NCBI GenBank assembly: GCA_045595785.1
Contig: JAZOBE010000025.1
Coordinates: 1-49,668 of the forward strand
DNA: 49,668 nucleotides
From: SFLA01 sp045595785
GTDB lineage: Bacteria; Bacillota; Clostridia; Oscillospirales; CAG-382
Reading direction: 5' to 3'
Shown here piece by piece: positions 1 through 7,533 of this stretch (its first letter is position 1; each line of letters begins with the position of its first letter). Both the position numbers and the translations under genes were made by a program. The notes below the pieces were generated by a model. That model did not search any database and was not told the DNA's origin. It worked only from the letters and a program-made list of their open reading frames with translations.

Positions 1-3000
1 GTAAGGATGTTACCGTCTTCATCGGTAATCTTCATGTTGCCGTACTGAGTGTTGTAAACTTCGGTGATAACGCCGGTTACATAGTACTTGCCTTCGGTAT
101 AGGTATTGTGTTCCTTGGAGGAACCAAGTGCGATAGCCTCAGAGATGGTGAGCTTGGAATCTGCTTCGGGATCGGAAGAAGCTACTTCTTCAACTACGTT
201 GAATGCAACTTCTCCTACGGGAGCGCCCCAAGGATTCTCGGGATCATAAGTGCCTACGATGATCTGGATCTCGTCGCCTTCAGCTACATCGATAGTGTAG
301 GTGGAGAGAACAGGATCACTGTCAGACCACTGGGAATCACCATAAACGAAAGTGGTAAGGTTGTTTACAGTGTAGGTCCAGTTGCCTTCGGGCATGGTAA
401 TGGTGAGAGTACCGTTTACGGTAGCGGTGTAAACGTAGTGTACTGCGCCGCTATCGGAAATGATAGCATCAGTTACGTTTGCAACGATATCACCAAGTTC
501 TTCAAGAACGATGGGGTTGCCCATAGTACCGAAGATAACCTCGGAGATGGAGGGGTAAAGCTCAACTGCTTCTGCGCCTTCGTTAACGATGGTAACAACG
601 TCACCCTTTACGAGAGTAGCAACAAAGCCGAGCATACCGAACTCAAGAGCTTCGCCGTTTACGAGAACGGAAACGGTCTCATCATAGAGATTGAAGTTTG
701 CGCCGTTTTCAAATGCAACGGTATAGGAAATAGCGGTGTTAGCGGGAACGGGAAGTGCGCCGTGAGCTCTGGGGTTGTGAGCGGGAAGATCGCCGCCGTC
801 AACTTCTTCGGGAGCTTCGGGAGCGGGAGCTGCTTCAACAGTAAATGCTGCGTTAGTAAGAGTGGTGGTCTCGGTAGCAGCCTTAAGGTCGTCAATGTCA
901 ACATTGTAAAGAGTTACGATGTCGCCAACCTTAACGGTATCAAGAACAGCGTGGCCTTCCTTGTTCGCATTAAGAGCGATAAGGTACTGACCTGCAGAAA
1001 TGGTAGCGTTCTGTTTACCTATATTGTTTTCATCTCTTCCGAGAGTGATGTCAACATAAACGATTTCGCCATCTTCGTTGCAAACGATAACCTTGCAGTA
1101 GTTAAGGTCTTTCATTTGGCCGAAGTACTTGGTTACGAGATCGCCAAAGGTCATATCTTCTTCTGCATACATGATCTGGAAGTGTGCAGCGTGAATATAA
1201 CCGATGTGTTCAAGAACAGTAGCTCCTTCAGGAACTTCTTCTTCAACAACGGGAACGTTGTAAACTTCGATTTCGTTAATGAAAACAAAGGAGCTGTACA
1301 AGGTGAAGTCGAGTTGTACATAACGAGCGCTGATATCTTCAAGATCAAAAGTGATCCAAGAAACGGAGCTCTCGGTAGCAACTTCATAGTTCTTGGTTTC
1401 TACTTCGGTAAAGGTATCGCCATCTTCAGAAACGCTAAGTACTACAGCAGTGGGATTGGTGATACCGGAAGTGCTGCCAAAGAAAGTGTTAACGCGAACA
1501 CTGGAAAGATCGCTTACTTCTTCAAGATCGATAACAACGGTGCCGACATGATCAGGTGCGTTGATAACGGAAGCGTTATCTCCGTTGCAGTAGAAGCCGA
1601 ACCAATCGGTATTGTTATAAGTAAGGCCGCTCACTGCAACACCGTCAGTAAGTTTTGCAAAGTAGGAATCACGCTCGCCGCATCCGGAGAGAGTGTAATT
1701 CTTATCAAGAGCTACATTAACGGGAGCATTGGGATCAATATATTTTTCTGCGGTTGCATCTGCGGTTGCAGTGCAATTTTCAATATCAAGGCCGGTGAAC
1801 TGAACGTAATCACCAACAGAAATGGTGCTGAATACTGCCTTTGCGTTTGCGCCGGTGCCTTCAGCAGCAGAGATCCAAGCGATCCAAGCAAAGCCGCCTT
1901 CGGGAATAGCGACGGGCTTACCTTCGCCAACAGAACCGCCGATCATTTCGGTTACTTCGTAAACGCCTTCAAGACCGTCCACAGGAGCAAAAGCAACGTG
2001 GTCCCACCAAGGGAAAGTGGTGTTAGCGTAAATATCGCTATCGGTAAAGATATATGCATCATTTGCATCAAGGTAGCCTGCTACGTTGAATGCGGTAACG
2101 ATAGGACTGTCAACAGCTGCTTCGGTAACAGAAACTTCTGCGAGAGAGCAGAATTCCCAGAATACCTTGCCGTCTGCAGGGCTGTCGCCGAGAACGCCGG
2201 TAGAAGAGCCTACTTCAAAAGTAGCTCTTACATACTGAGCCTTGCGTCCTGCAAATTCGCAAACAGTAGAAACGGTGCCGGGTGCGCCGAGTGCTACTTC
2301 TGCTTCTGCGATATCATAAAGACCAACCTTGGTCCAATCTTCGCCGTCTACAGATACTTCAACGAGAATCTTGCCCTGAGGATAGCCGATCATAACGTCT
2401 GCGCAGTGATAGAAATCAAGCACGAGAGCGTTGATACCCTTAACTTCGCCGAGATCATAAGTAACAACAACATCCATGTCGTTGGTTTTGCACTCTGCGT
2501 TGCTGATAAGCGCAACCTTGGTGTTGTCAACGTCGCCCCAACCTGCGGTGAAATCAGAAACACCGTCGGTGAGCTGAGCGTAATCGCTAACGTCAACTTC
2601 TACAAGGTTTGCTTCGGTAACGGTAACTTCTGCGATAGAGCAGAATTCCCAGAATACCTTGCCGTCTGCGGGGCTGTCGCCGAGAACGCCGGTAGAAGAA
2701 CCCACTTCAAAGGTGGCTCTGATGTGTTTTGCTTTGATTGCGTTGAATTCGCAAACGGTGGAAACAGTGCCGGGAGTACCAAGCACCACTTCTGCTTCAG
2801 CGATATCAAACAGACCAACCTTAGCCCAGTTTTCGCCGTCTGCAGAAACCTCAACGAGGACCTGTCCTTCGGGATAGCCGATCATAACATTTGCATCATG
2901 ATAAAAATCGAGTGCAAGAGCATTGATAGCCTTAACTTCGCCAAGGTCGTAGCTAACTACTACGTCCATAGCCTGAGTGGTGCACTTAGTGTTGCTGATA

Positions 3001-3197
3001 AGCGCAACCTTGGTAGCGTCAACTTCGCCCCAGCCTGCGGTAAAGCCGGTTACGCCGTCGGTGAGCATAGCATTCTCGTTTACGCTAACTTTAACTACGT
3101 TTTCTTCAGCATCCTCTGCGGAAACTACGAAAGACGCAAACAGAGAAAGTACCATACACATTACGAGTAAAAGTGAAATACTTTTCTTGAATTTCAT
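1..3197 (-). CDS. secreted discoidin-repeat / OB-fold surface protein, C-terminus beyond window edge
   Basis: The ATG at 3195-3197 follows an AAAGGA ribosome binding site and opens a frame that runs off the left edge (at least 1065 codons). Residues 1-27 form a signal peptide (MKFKKS, hydrophobic core, cleavage near VVSAEDA). Two near-identical domains follow at a 164-residue spacing, each with a TDGV...FTAGWG start, a YDLGEVKxIN strand and a TVSTVCEF...RATFEVGSSTG end. This is the F5/8 type C (discoidin) pattern of carbohydrate-binding modules. A third discoidin-like segment contains WFGFYCNGDN. The last visible residues (YYVTGVITEVYNTQYGNMKITDEDG, split by the edge) resemble the OB-fold found in secreted clostridial nucleases and adhesins. 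The opposite strand has an open frame of similar length, which is a codon-bias shadow. The family assignment comes from motif pattern only. An enzyme domain may lie outside the window. Confidence 0.8.
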   Translation of the reverse strand, partial: MKFKKSISLLLVMCMVLSLFASFVVSAEDAEENVVKVSVNENAMLTDGVTGFTAGWGEVDATKVALISNTKCTTQAMDVVVSYDLGEVKAINALALDFYHDANVMIGYPEGQVLVEVSADGENWAKVGLFDIAEAEVVLGTPGTVSTVCEFNAIKAKHIRATFEVGSSTGVLGDSPADGKVFWEFCSIAEVTVTEANLVEVDVSDYAQLTDGVSDFTAGWGDVDNTKVALISNAECKTNDMDVVVTYDLGEVKGINALVLDFYHCADVMIGYPQGKILVEVSVDGEDWTKVGLYDIAEAEVALGAPGTVSTVCEFAGRKAQYVRATFEVGSSTGVLGDSPADGKVFWEFCSLAEVSVTEAAVDSPIVTAFNVAGYLDANDAYIFTDSDIYANTTFPWWDHVAFAPVDGLEGVYEVTEMIGGSVGEGKPVAIPEGGFAWIAWISAAEGTGANAKAVFSTISVGDYVQFTGLDIENCTATADATAEKYIDPNAPVNVALDKNYTLSGCGERDSYFAKLTDGVAVSGLTYNNTDWFGFYCNGDNASVINAPDHVGTVVIDLEEVSDLSSVRVNTFFGSTSGITNPTAVVLSVSEDGDTFTEVETKNYEVATESSVSWITFDLEDISARYVQLDFTLYSSFVFINEIEVYNVPVVEEEVPEGATVLEHIGYIHAAHFQIMYAEEDMTFGDLVTKYFGQMKDLNYCKVIVCNEDGEIVYVDITLGRDENNIGKQNATISAGQYLIALNANKEGHAVLDTVKVGDIVTLYNVDIDDLKAATETTTLTNAAFTVEAAPAPEAPEEVDGGDLPAHNPRAHGALPVPANTAISYTVAFENGANFNLYDETVSVLVNGEALEFGMLGFVATLVKGDVVTIVNEGAEAVELYPSISEVIFGTMGNPIVLEELGDIVANVTDAIISDSGAVHYVYTATVNGTLTITMPEGNWTYTVNNLTTFVYGDSQWSDSDPVLSTYTIDVAEGDEIQIIVGTYDPENPWGAPVGEVAFNVVEEVASSDPEADSKLTISEAIALGSSKEHNTYTEGKYYVTGVITEVYNTQYGNMKITDEDGNIL

Positions 3198-3349
3198 AAA
3201 AGCATCCTTTCTGAATTTGGAAGATTTGATTTACGAGGAAACGACGAAACGCCCCTACAAGCGCATATCAAACAAAAACTCGGCATTAAATTTGTTCAAT
3301 TTGCACACTGCTCAGGGGTTTTTTCGACCTCGTTTAGTTCCTATTTTCC

Positions 3350-3377
3350 ATTATACTAATTTTGAAGAAATTGTCAA
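3350..3377 (-). promoter_or_regulatory. sigma-A promoter of the discoidin-repeat gene
   Basis: TTGACA at 3377-3372 and TATAAT at 3355-3350 on the minus strand, spacer 16 bp. The predicted leader is about 145 nt. It holds an ACCCC segment and a complementary GGGG segment (near 3318 and 3253) that could pair, but no known riboswitch is recognised. Confidence 0.75.
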
Positions 3378-3415
3378 TAGTTTATGTAAATTTTTAGAAC
3401 ACGCGATAATGGGGG

Positions 3416-3444
3416 TTGAAAAGAGTAAAAAAATGTGATACAAT
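3416..3444 (+). promoter_or_regulatory. sigma-A promoter of argS-yebC
   Basis: TTGAAA at 3416-3421, 17-bp spacer, TACAAT at 3439-3444, about 30 nt upstream of the argS start. It diverges from the promoter at 3350-3377. No T-box is visible; the leader is too short for one. Confidence 0.75.
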
Positions 3445-3476
3445 GTGGTGTTATAAAAGAAAAGGAAAAAAGCGTT

Positions 3477-5168
3477 ATGAATGATTTGAGAACACTTGCC
3501 GTTTGTGCAGTGACAGAGGCTTTGGAGAAGGCGGGAATGCCTGTACCCGAGGACCTGAACGGATATTTTGAGACACCGGCAGACAGTAAAAACGGCGATC
3601 TGGCACTGCCCTGCTTCAGACTTGCAAAGATACTGCGTGCGGCACCTCCCATGATCGCAAACAAAATTAAAGAGAACATTACTCTTCCCGCAGGAGTGGA
3701 CAAAATAGAGGCGGTTGGCGGATACATTAACTTTTTCGCCGGATCGGACATATACACCTCCATGCTGGACGGAATCGGCGAGGATTTCGGAAAGACGGGT
3801 ATCGGCAACGGAAAGACGCTGGTTATCGACTTTTCCTCCCCCAACATTGCAAAGAGATTCCATCTGGGACATCTGGGCACCACCGTTATCGGCAACGCGG
3901 TACGCAATATATACAAGTTCTGCGGTTACAACACCGTTGCCATTAACTATCTGGGGGACTGGGGCACACAGAACGGTAAGCAGATAGTGGCTTACAAAAA
4001 GTGGTCGAGTCGTGAGAAATTGGTTTCAGACGGAATTAAGGAGCTTGAGCGTATTTACGTTATGTTCGGCAAGGAGGCGGAGAAGGATCCCTCTCTTAAC
4101 GACCAAGCACGCGCCGCATTCCGCGAACTGGAAAACGGAAACAAGGAATATCTTGAAATATGGCAGCTCTTTAAGGATATTTCCCTTCGTGAATACACCC
4201 AGACCTACAAGAGACTGGGTATTGAGTTTGACGTTTGGGACGGAGAAAGCCTTTATACGGACAAGATGCCTGCAATAGTAGACGAATTGAGAGAAAAAGA
4301 GCTTCTTAAAATAGATGACGGTGCGTCTATTGTCGATCTTGCCGATTACAATATGCCGCCTGCGCTTATTCTCAAGCGTGACGGAAGCACCCTCTACCCC
4401 ACCCGTGATATTGCAGCGGCAAATTACAGATACAACACCTACAATTTTGACATTTGCGCTTACGTTACCAGTGCCGGACAATCCCTCCACTTTGCACAGT
4501 GGTTTAAGGTAACCGAGCTGATGGGCAGAGCGTGGGCAAAGGGTCTGGTTCATATCCCCTACGGAACGATGAGCTTCGGCGGTGAAAAGCTGGCGAGCCG
4601 TACCGGTAATATTATTCTGCTTAACGACGTATTCGATGAAGCGGTTGCAAAGGCAAGAACCATTATTGAGGAAAAGAACGCCGCCCTTGAAGACAAGGAA
4701 GGCATTTCCGAAGCGGTAGGTATCGGAGCGGTAGTATTCGGTGCTCTTTCCAACAGCCGTATAAAGGACACCGATTTTACCTGGGAAGGCACCCTTTCCT
4801 TTGAGGGTAATACCGGACCTTACGTTCAGTACACCTACGCACGTGCCGCATCCGTTCTGCGCAAGACGGAGGGAGACGAGGGCACCGACGGTGAGTACAC
4901 GCCCAACGACGACGAGGTCAACCTTATTAAACAGCTTTATTTGTTCCCCGAGCGTGTAAAAGCCGCTTGCGCGGACAACGAGCCTTCTTACGTTGCACGT
5001 TTTATGCTGGACACCTGCTCGGCGTTCAACAAGTTCTACCACAACTGCACCATTCTGCGTGAGACCGGCGCGGCAAGAAAATTCAGAATTAAGCTTACCG
5101 CCGCAACAAAACAAATTTTAGGCACATCCCTTGACCTTTTGGGAATGCGCCGTACAGAGGAGATATAG
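3477..5168 (+). CDS. argS: arginyl-tRNA synthetase
   Basis: Class Ia aminoacyl-tRNA synthetase, which charges tRNA-Arg with arginine in the cytosol. The ATG at 3477 is preceded by AAAGGA and gives 563 residues, the usual size. An in-frame ATG 42 bp upstream lies almost on the promoter -10 and is rejected. The N-terminal tRNA-recognition domain covers roughly residues 1-95. The HIGH signature appears as HLGH at 129-132 inside FHLGHLGTT, followed by NYLGDWGTQ. The KMSKS-type loop is degenerate (KLASRTGN, 371-378), as is usual in ArgS. The all-alpha anticodon-binding domain follows, with NTGPYVQYTYAR near residue 450. yebC starts 3 bp after the stop and its ribosome binding site lies inside the argS end, so the two are translationally linked. 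Confidence 0.95.
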   Translation: MNDLRTLAVCAVTEALEKAGMPVPEDLNGYFETPADSKNGDLALPCFRLAKILRAAPPMIANKIKENITLPAGVDKIEAVGGYINFFAGSDIYTSMLDGIGEDFGKTGIGNGKTLVIDFSSPNIAKRFHLGHLGTTVIGNAVRNIYKFCGYNTVAINYLGDWGTQNGKQIVAYKKWSSREKLVSDGIKELERIYVMFGKEAEKDPSLNDQARAAFRELENGNKEYLEIWQLFKDISLREYTQTYKRLGIEFDVWDGESLYTDKMPAIVDELREKELLKIDDGASIVDLADYNMPPALILKRDGSTLYPTRDIAAANYRYNTYNFDICAYVTSAGQSLHFAQWFKVTELMGRAWAKGLVHIPYGTMSFGGEKLASRTGNIILLNDVFDEAVAKARTIIEEKNAALEDKEGISEAVGIGAVVFGALSNSRIKDTDFTWEGTLSFEGNTGPYVQYTYARAASVLRKTEGDEGTDGEYTPNDDEVNLIKQLYLFPERVKAACADNEPSYVARFMLDTCSAFNKFYHNCTILRETGAARKFRIKLTAATKQILGTSLDLLGMRRTEEI

Positions 5169-5171
5169 ATT

Positions 5172-5888
5172 ATGTCAGGACATTCCAAGTGGAAAAATAT
5201 AATGCACAAAAAAGAAAAGACCGACTCTGCCAGAGCCAAGGTCTTTACAAAGATCGGTAAGGAAATGACCATCGCAGTGCGCGAGGGCGGTCCTGACCCT
5301 ACGTCCAACAGCAAGCTGAGAGATCTTATTGCTAAAGCGAAATCTCTTAACGTGCCTAACGATAATATTGACAGAGTTATTAAAAAGGCTTCCGGCGCAG
5401 ACGCTGTTGAATACGAAGAGATGGTTTACGAGGGCTACGGCCCCGGCGGAGTTGCAGTTATAGTTGAAGCTGCTACCGATTCCAGAAACCGTACCGCCGC
5501 TGACGTGAGACATTATTTTGACAAGTTCGGCGGAAATCTGGGCACTACCGGATGCGTATCCTTTATGTTCTCATCCAAGGGTGTTATTTATATCCCCTCC
5601 GAGGATCTTGACGAGGATAAGGCTATGGAGGACGCACTTGAATGCGGCGCAGAGGATTTTGTACCCGAGGAAGAGATGTTTGAGGTTTATACCGACCCTG
5701 CAGACCTTCGCTCTGTTGCAGACGCACTTACCGAAAAGGGATATAAATACGAATCTGCAGAGATTGAAAAAATTCCCGCAAACTACGTTACTCTTACAGA
5801 CGAGGAGCATCTTGTTAAAATGCAAAAGCTGCTTGACGCGCTGGATGATAATGATGACGTGACTCAGGTTTGGCACAACTGGGAATAA
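5172..5888 (+). CDS. yebC: YebC/PmpR family protein
   Basis: The 238-residue protein starts MSGHSKWKNIMHKK, the family hallmark, followed by the GKEMTIAVREGG and LRDLIAKAKSLNVPNDNI blocks. The middle carries YEGYGPGGVAVIVEA and NRTAADVRH, and the acidic C-terminus ends VWHNWE. YebC proteins were long annotated as transcriptional regulators. Recent work on related bacteria shows some act at the ribosome to relieve stalling on proline-rich stretches; which applies here cannot be told from sequence. GAGGAG at 5158-5163, inside the argS end, is the ribosome binding site. The operon ends at the hairpin at 6012-6046. Confidence 0.93.
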   Translation: MSGHSKWKNIMHKKEKTDSARAKVFTKIGKEMTIAVREGGPDPTSNSKLRDLIAKAKSLNVPNDNIDRVIKKASGADAVEYEEMVYEGYGPGGVAVIVEAATDSRNRTAADVRHYFDKFGGNLGTTGCVSFMFSSKGVIYIPSEDLDEDKAMEDALECGAEDFVPEEEMFEVYTDPADLRSVADALTEKGYKYESAEIEKIPANYVTLTDEEHLVKMQKLLDALDDNDDVTQVWHNWE

Positions 5889-5914
5889 CAATTGGCAGCA
5901 GTCTAAACTTCGCA

Positions 5915-6059
5915 GATCGAAACGCAAAGGGATTATAAAAGTTTCGCTACAGCGATTTTCAGGTTATAGGGCGGGTGGCTTGCCCCCGCCGCTCTAATTA
6001 CCGAATAATGTAAAAATCCGTAGAAGCAAAAATTCTACGGATTTTTTATTTTGCGTTTC
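5915..6059. repeat. MITE-like element, copy 1 (terminal inverted repeats)
   Basis: The left end GATCGAAACGCAAA (5915-5928) is matched by the inverted right end TTTTGCGTTTC (6049-6059). The interior shares TAATTACNGAATAAT with the element at 49319-49465, in the same order relative to the ends. The interior also holds a GC-rich hairpin GGCGGG...CCCGCC (about 5971-5991) and the transcription terminator. No open frame is present, so it is non-autonomous if mobile. Confidence 0.6.
6012..6046. terminator. bidirectional terminator between yebC and the permease
   Basis: The 14-bp perfect stem AAAAATCCGTAGAA / TTCTACGGATTTTT has a 7-nt loop and a T-run on the plus strand and A-run/T-run symmetry on the minus. 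It sits between convergent genes and inside the MITE-like element, so that element supplies the terminator. Confidence 0.88.
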
Positions 6060-6068
6060 TAAAGGCTT

Positions 6069-7388
6069 TTACTGTGTGGTTTTTTGGGTAGGTTTATCGT
6101 TGCTACGAGTCTGCGGTTTTTTCTTTTTATGGTAATAAGGCTTCTTTTTCTTGGGCGCCGGCTCAGTGTCAGGCTCCGGCTCGGGAGCAGGTGACGGTAT
6201 GGGCGGCTGTTTAGCCTTTGGCTTTGGCGATTGCTTGGGCAATTCCTCGGAAGCATCGGATTGCTGAGGGGTATCTTTTACCTGCTCTGCAAGAAGCTTA
6301 TATATAGTTGCGGCGATGGGAACACCCAGCAGCATGCCTGCAACGCCCATTACTCCGCCGCCGACTGTAACTGCGGCAAGTACCCATATACCGGGCAGAC
6401 CGATGGAGGTGCCCACCACCTTGGGATAAATAAGATTGCCCTCAAGCTGTTGAAGCACCAGCAGGAAAACAAGGAAAACAAGTGCTTTTACGGGAGATAC
6501 GGTAAGTATCATAAACGCACCGATAGCGGCACCGATATACGCACCTGCAACGGGAATAAGTGCGGTAAACGCAACCAGCGCGCCGATCATGGTGGCGTAA
6601 GGCAAACGCAATATCCACATACCCAAAGTACAAAGCACGCCGAGTATGACCGCCTCGGTACACTGACCGACGATGTATTTACGGAAGCTTTCGTTTACAA
6701 CGGAGGTAACGTGAAGCACACGCTCTCTCCAAGGCGTTTTTACAAAACGGTTTAACAAACGGATAAGCTGACTGCCGATACGTTCCTTGCCCGAAAGCAG
6801 ATATACCGAAAAGATTATGCCGATGAACGCGGTTACAACGCCTGAAAACAGCGAGGTGACCGTGGCTATGACAACGTCCATCACACTGCCCAAGCCCGAA
6901 GTGACGGCTTTGAAAATATCACCGATACGGGATTTCCAGTCTATGTTTGCAAGCTGGGACAGATATTCATCGGAAAGCAGGTTGTGTTTATCCAAAAATT
7001 CTATGATAACACGGAAATATTCGGGGGTTTTTGCCACCAGAAGGTCGATAAGCAATTTAACGCAGGAGACCAATTGGGGAATGACCAACGCCACCACCGC
7101 TCCGATAACCGCTACCAAGGTGATAAACGCCGCTGTCATACAAAGAGGACGGCGTATACTGCGGACAAACTTTTTCTCCGAGCGGGGGAAAAACCATTTT
7201 TCGTACCTGCTCATAAGAATATTTACCAAAAAAGCGATAGCCGCACCTACGATAAGCGGCGATGCCGCGCCGATGGCTGTACCTAAAAACACGGAAAATC
7301 CGCGCCAATAGGTGATGGCGAGGTACAGCAAAAATACGCTTATCCCCACACGGAAGCAGGTCTTCCATTCTATTTTTATATTTTTCAT
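6069..7388 (-). CDS. AI-2E/PerM family permease
   Basis: 439-residue polytopic membrane protein. The ATG at 7386-7388 (MKNIKIEW) with AAAGGGG upstream is preferred over an upstream in-frame ATG, which would run through the divergent promoters. It has about eight hydrophobic segments. The family-typical C-terminal part includes LEGNLIYPKVVGTSIGLP and the GGGVMGVAGMLLGVP loop, which identify the AI-2E transporter (formerly UPF0118/PerM) family. Members export small molecules or act in Na+/H+ exchange; the substrate here is unknown. Residues about 375-439 form a hydrophilic, Pro- and Lys-rich tail (KPKAKQPPIPSPAPEPEP, then KKKKPYYHKKKKP), probably cytosolic. It is a single gene, convergent with argS-yebC. 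Confidence 0.9.
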   Translation of the reverse strand: MKNIKIEWKTCFRVGISVFLLYLAITYWRGFSVFLGTAIGAASPLIVGAAIAFLVNILMSRYEKWFFPRSEKKFVRSIRRPLCMTAAFITLVAVIGAVVALVIPQLVSCVKLLIDLLVAKTPEYFRVIIEFLDKHNLLSDEYLSQLANIDWKSRIGDIFKAVTSGLGSVMDVVIATVTSLFSGVVTAFIGIIFSVYLLSGKERIGSQLIRLLNRFVKTPWRERVLHVTSVVNESFRKYIVGQCTEAVILGVLCTLGMWILRLPYATMIGALVAFTALIPVAGAYIGAAIGAFMILTVSPVKALVFLVFLLVLQQLEGNLIYPKVVGTSIGLPGIWVLAAVTVGGGVMGVAGMLLGVPIAATIYKLLAEQVKDTPQQSDASEELPKQSPKPKAKQPPIPSPAPEPEPDTEPAPKKKKPYYHKKKKPQTRSNDKPTQKTTQ

Positions 7389-7424
7389 TGGGTAATGCCC
7401 CTTTTTGTTTGGATTTACAATGTG

Positions 7425-7453
7425 ATTATAATACTTTTTTGCGTCTTTTACAA
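7425..7453 (-). promoter_or_regulatory. sigma-A promoter of the AI-2E-type permease
   Basis: TTGTAA at 7453-7448, 17-bp spacer, TATAAT at 7430-7425 on the minus strand, about 37 nt from the start codon. Confidence 0.65.
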
Positions 7454-7473
7454 TAAGATTTTTCAAAAAACCG

Positions 7474-7503
7474 TTGACCGAACCTGCAAACAGCGTATAT
7501 AAT
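7474..7503 (+). promoter_or_regulatory. sigma-A promoter of the beta-helix lipoprotein
   Basis: TTGACC at 7474-7479, 18-bp spacer, TATAAT at 7498-7503. It is back to back with the permease promoter, with 20 bp between the two -35 boxes. Confidence 0.65.
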
Positions 7504-7533
7504 AAGCTTAATAAATCCCCGAGGAGACACAAG

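Noticed and set aside
108..3170. 1020-codon open frame on the plus strand
   Set aside because: It is antisense to the discoidin-repeat gene, has no plausible start context or domain, and is explained by codon bias of the real gene, which avoids codons that give stops on the other strand.
3198..3350. Riboswitch in the leader of the discoidin gene
   Set aside because: Only a short ACCCC/GGGG complementarity is seen; none of the known riboswitch cores is recognised.
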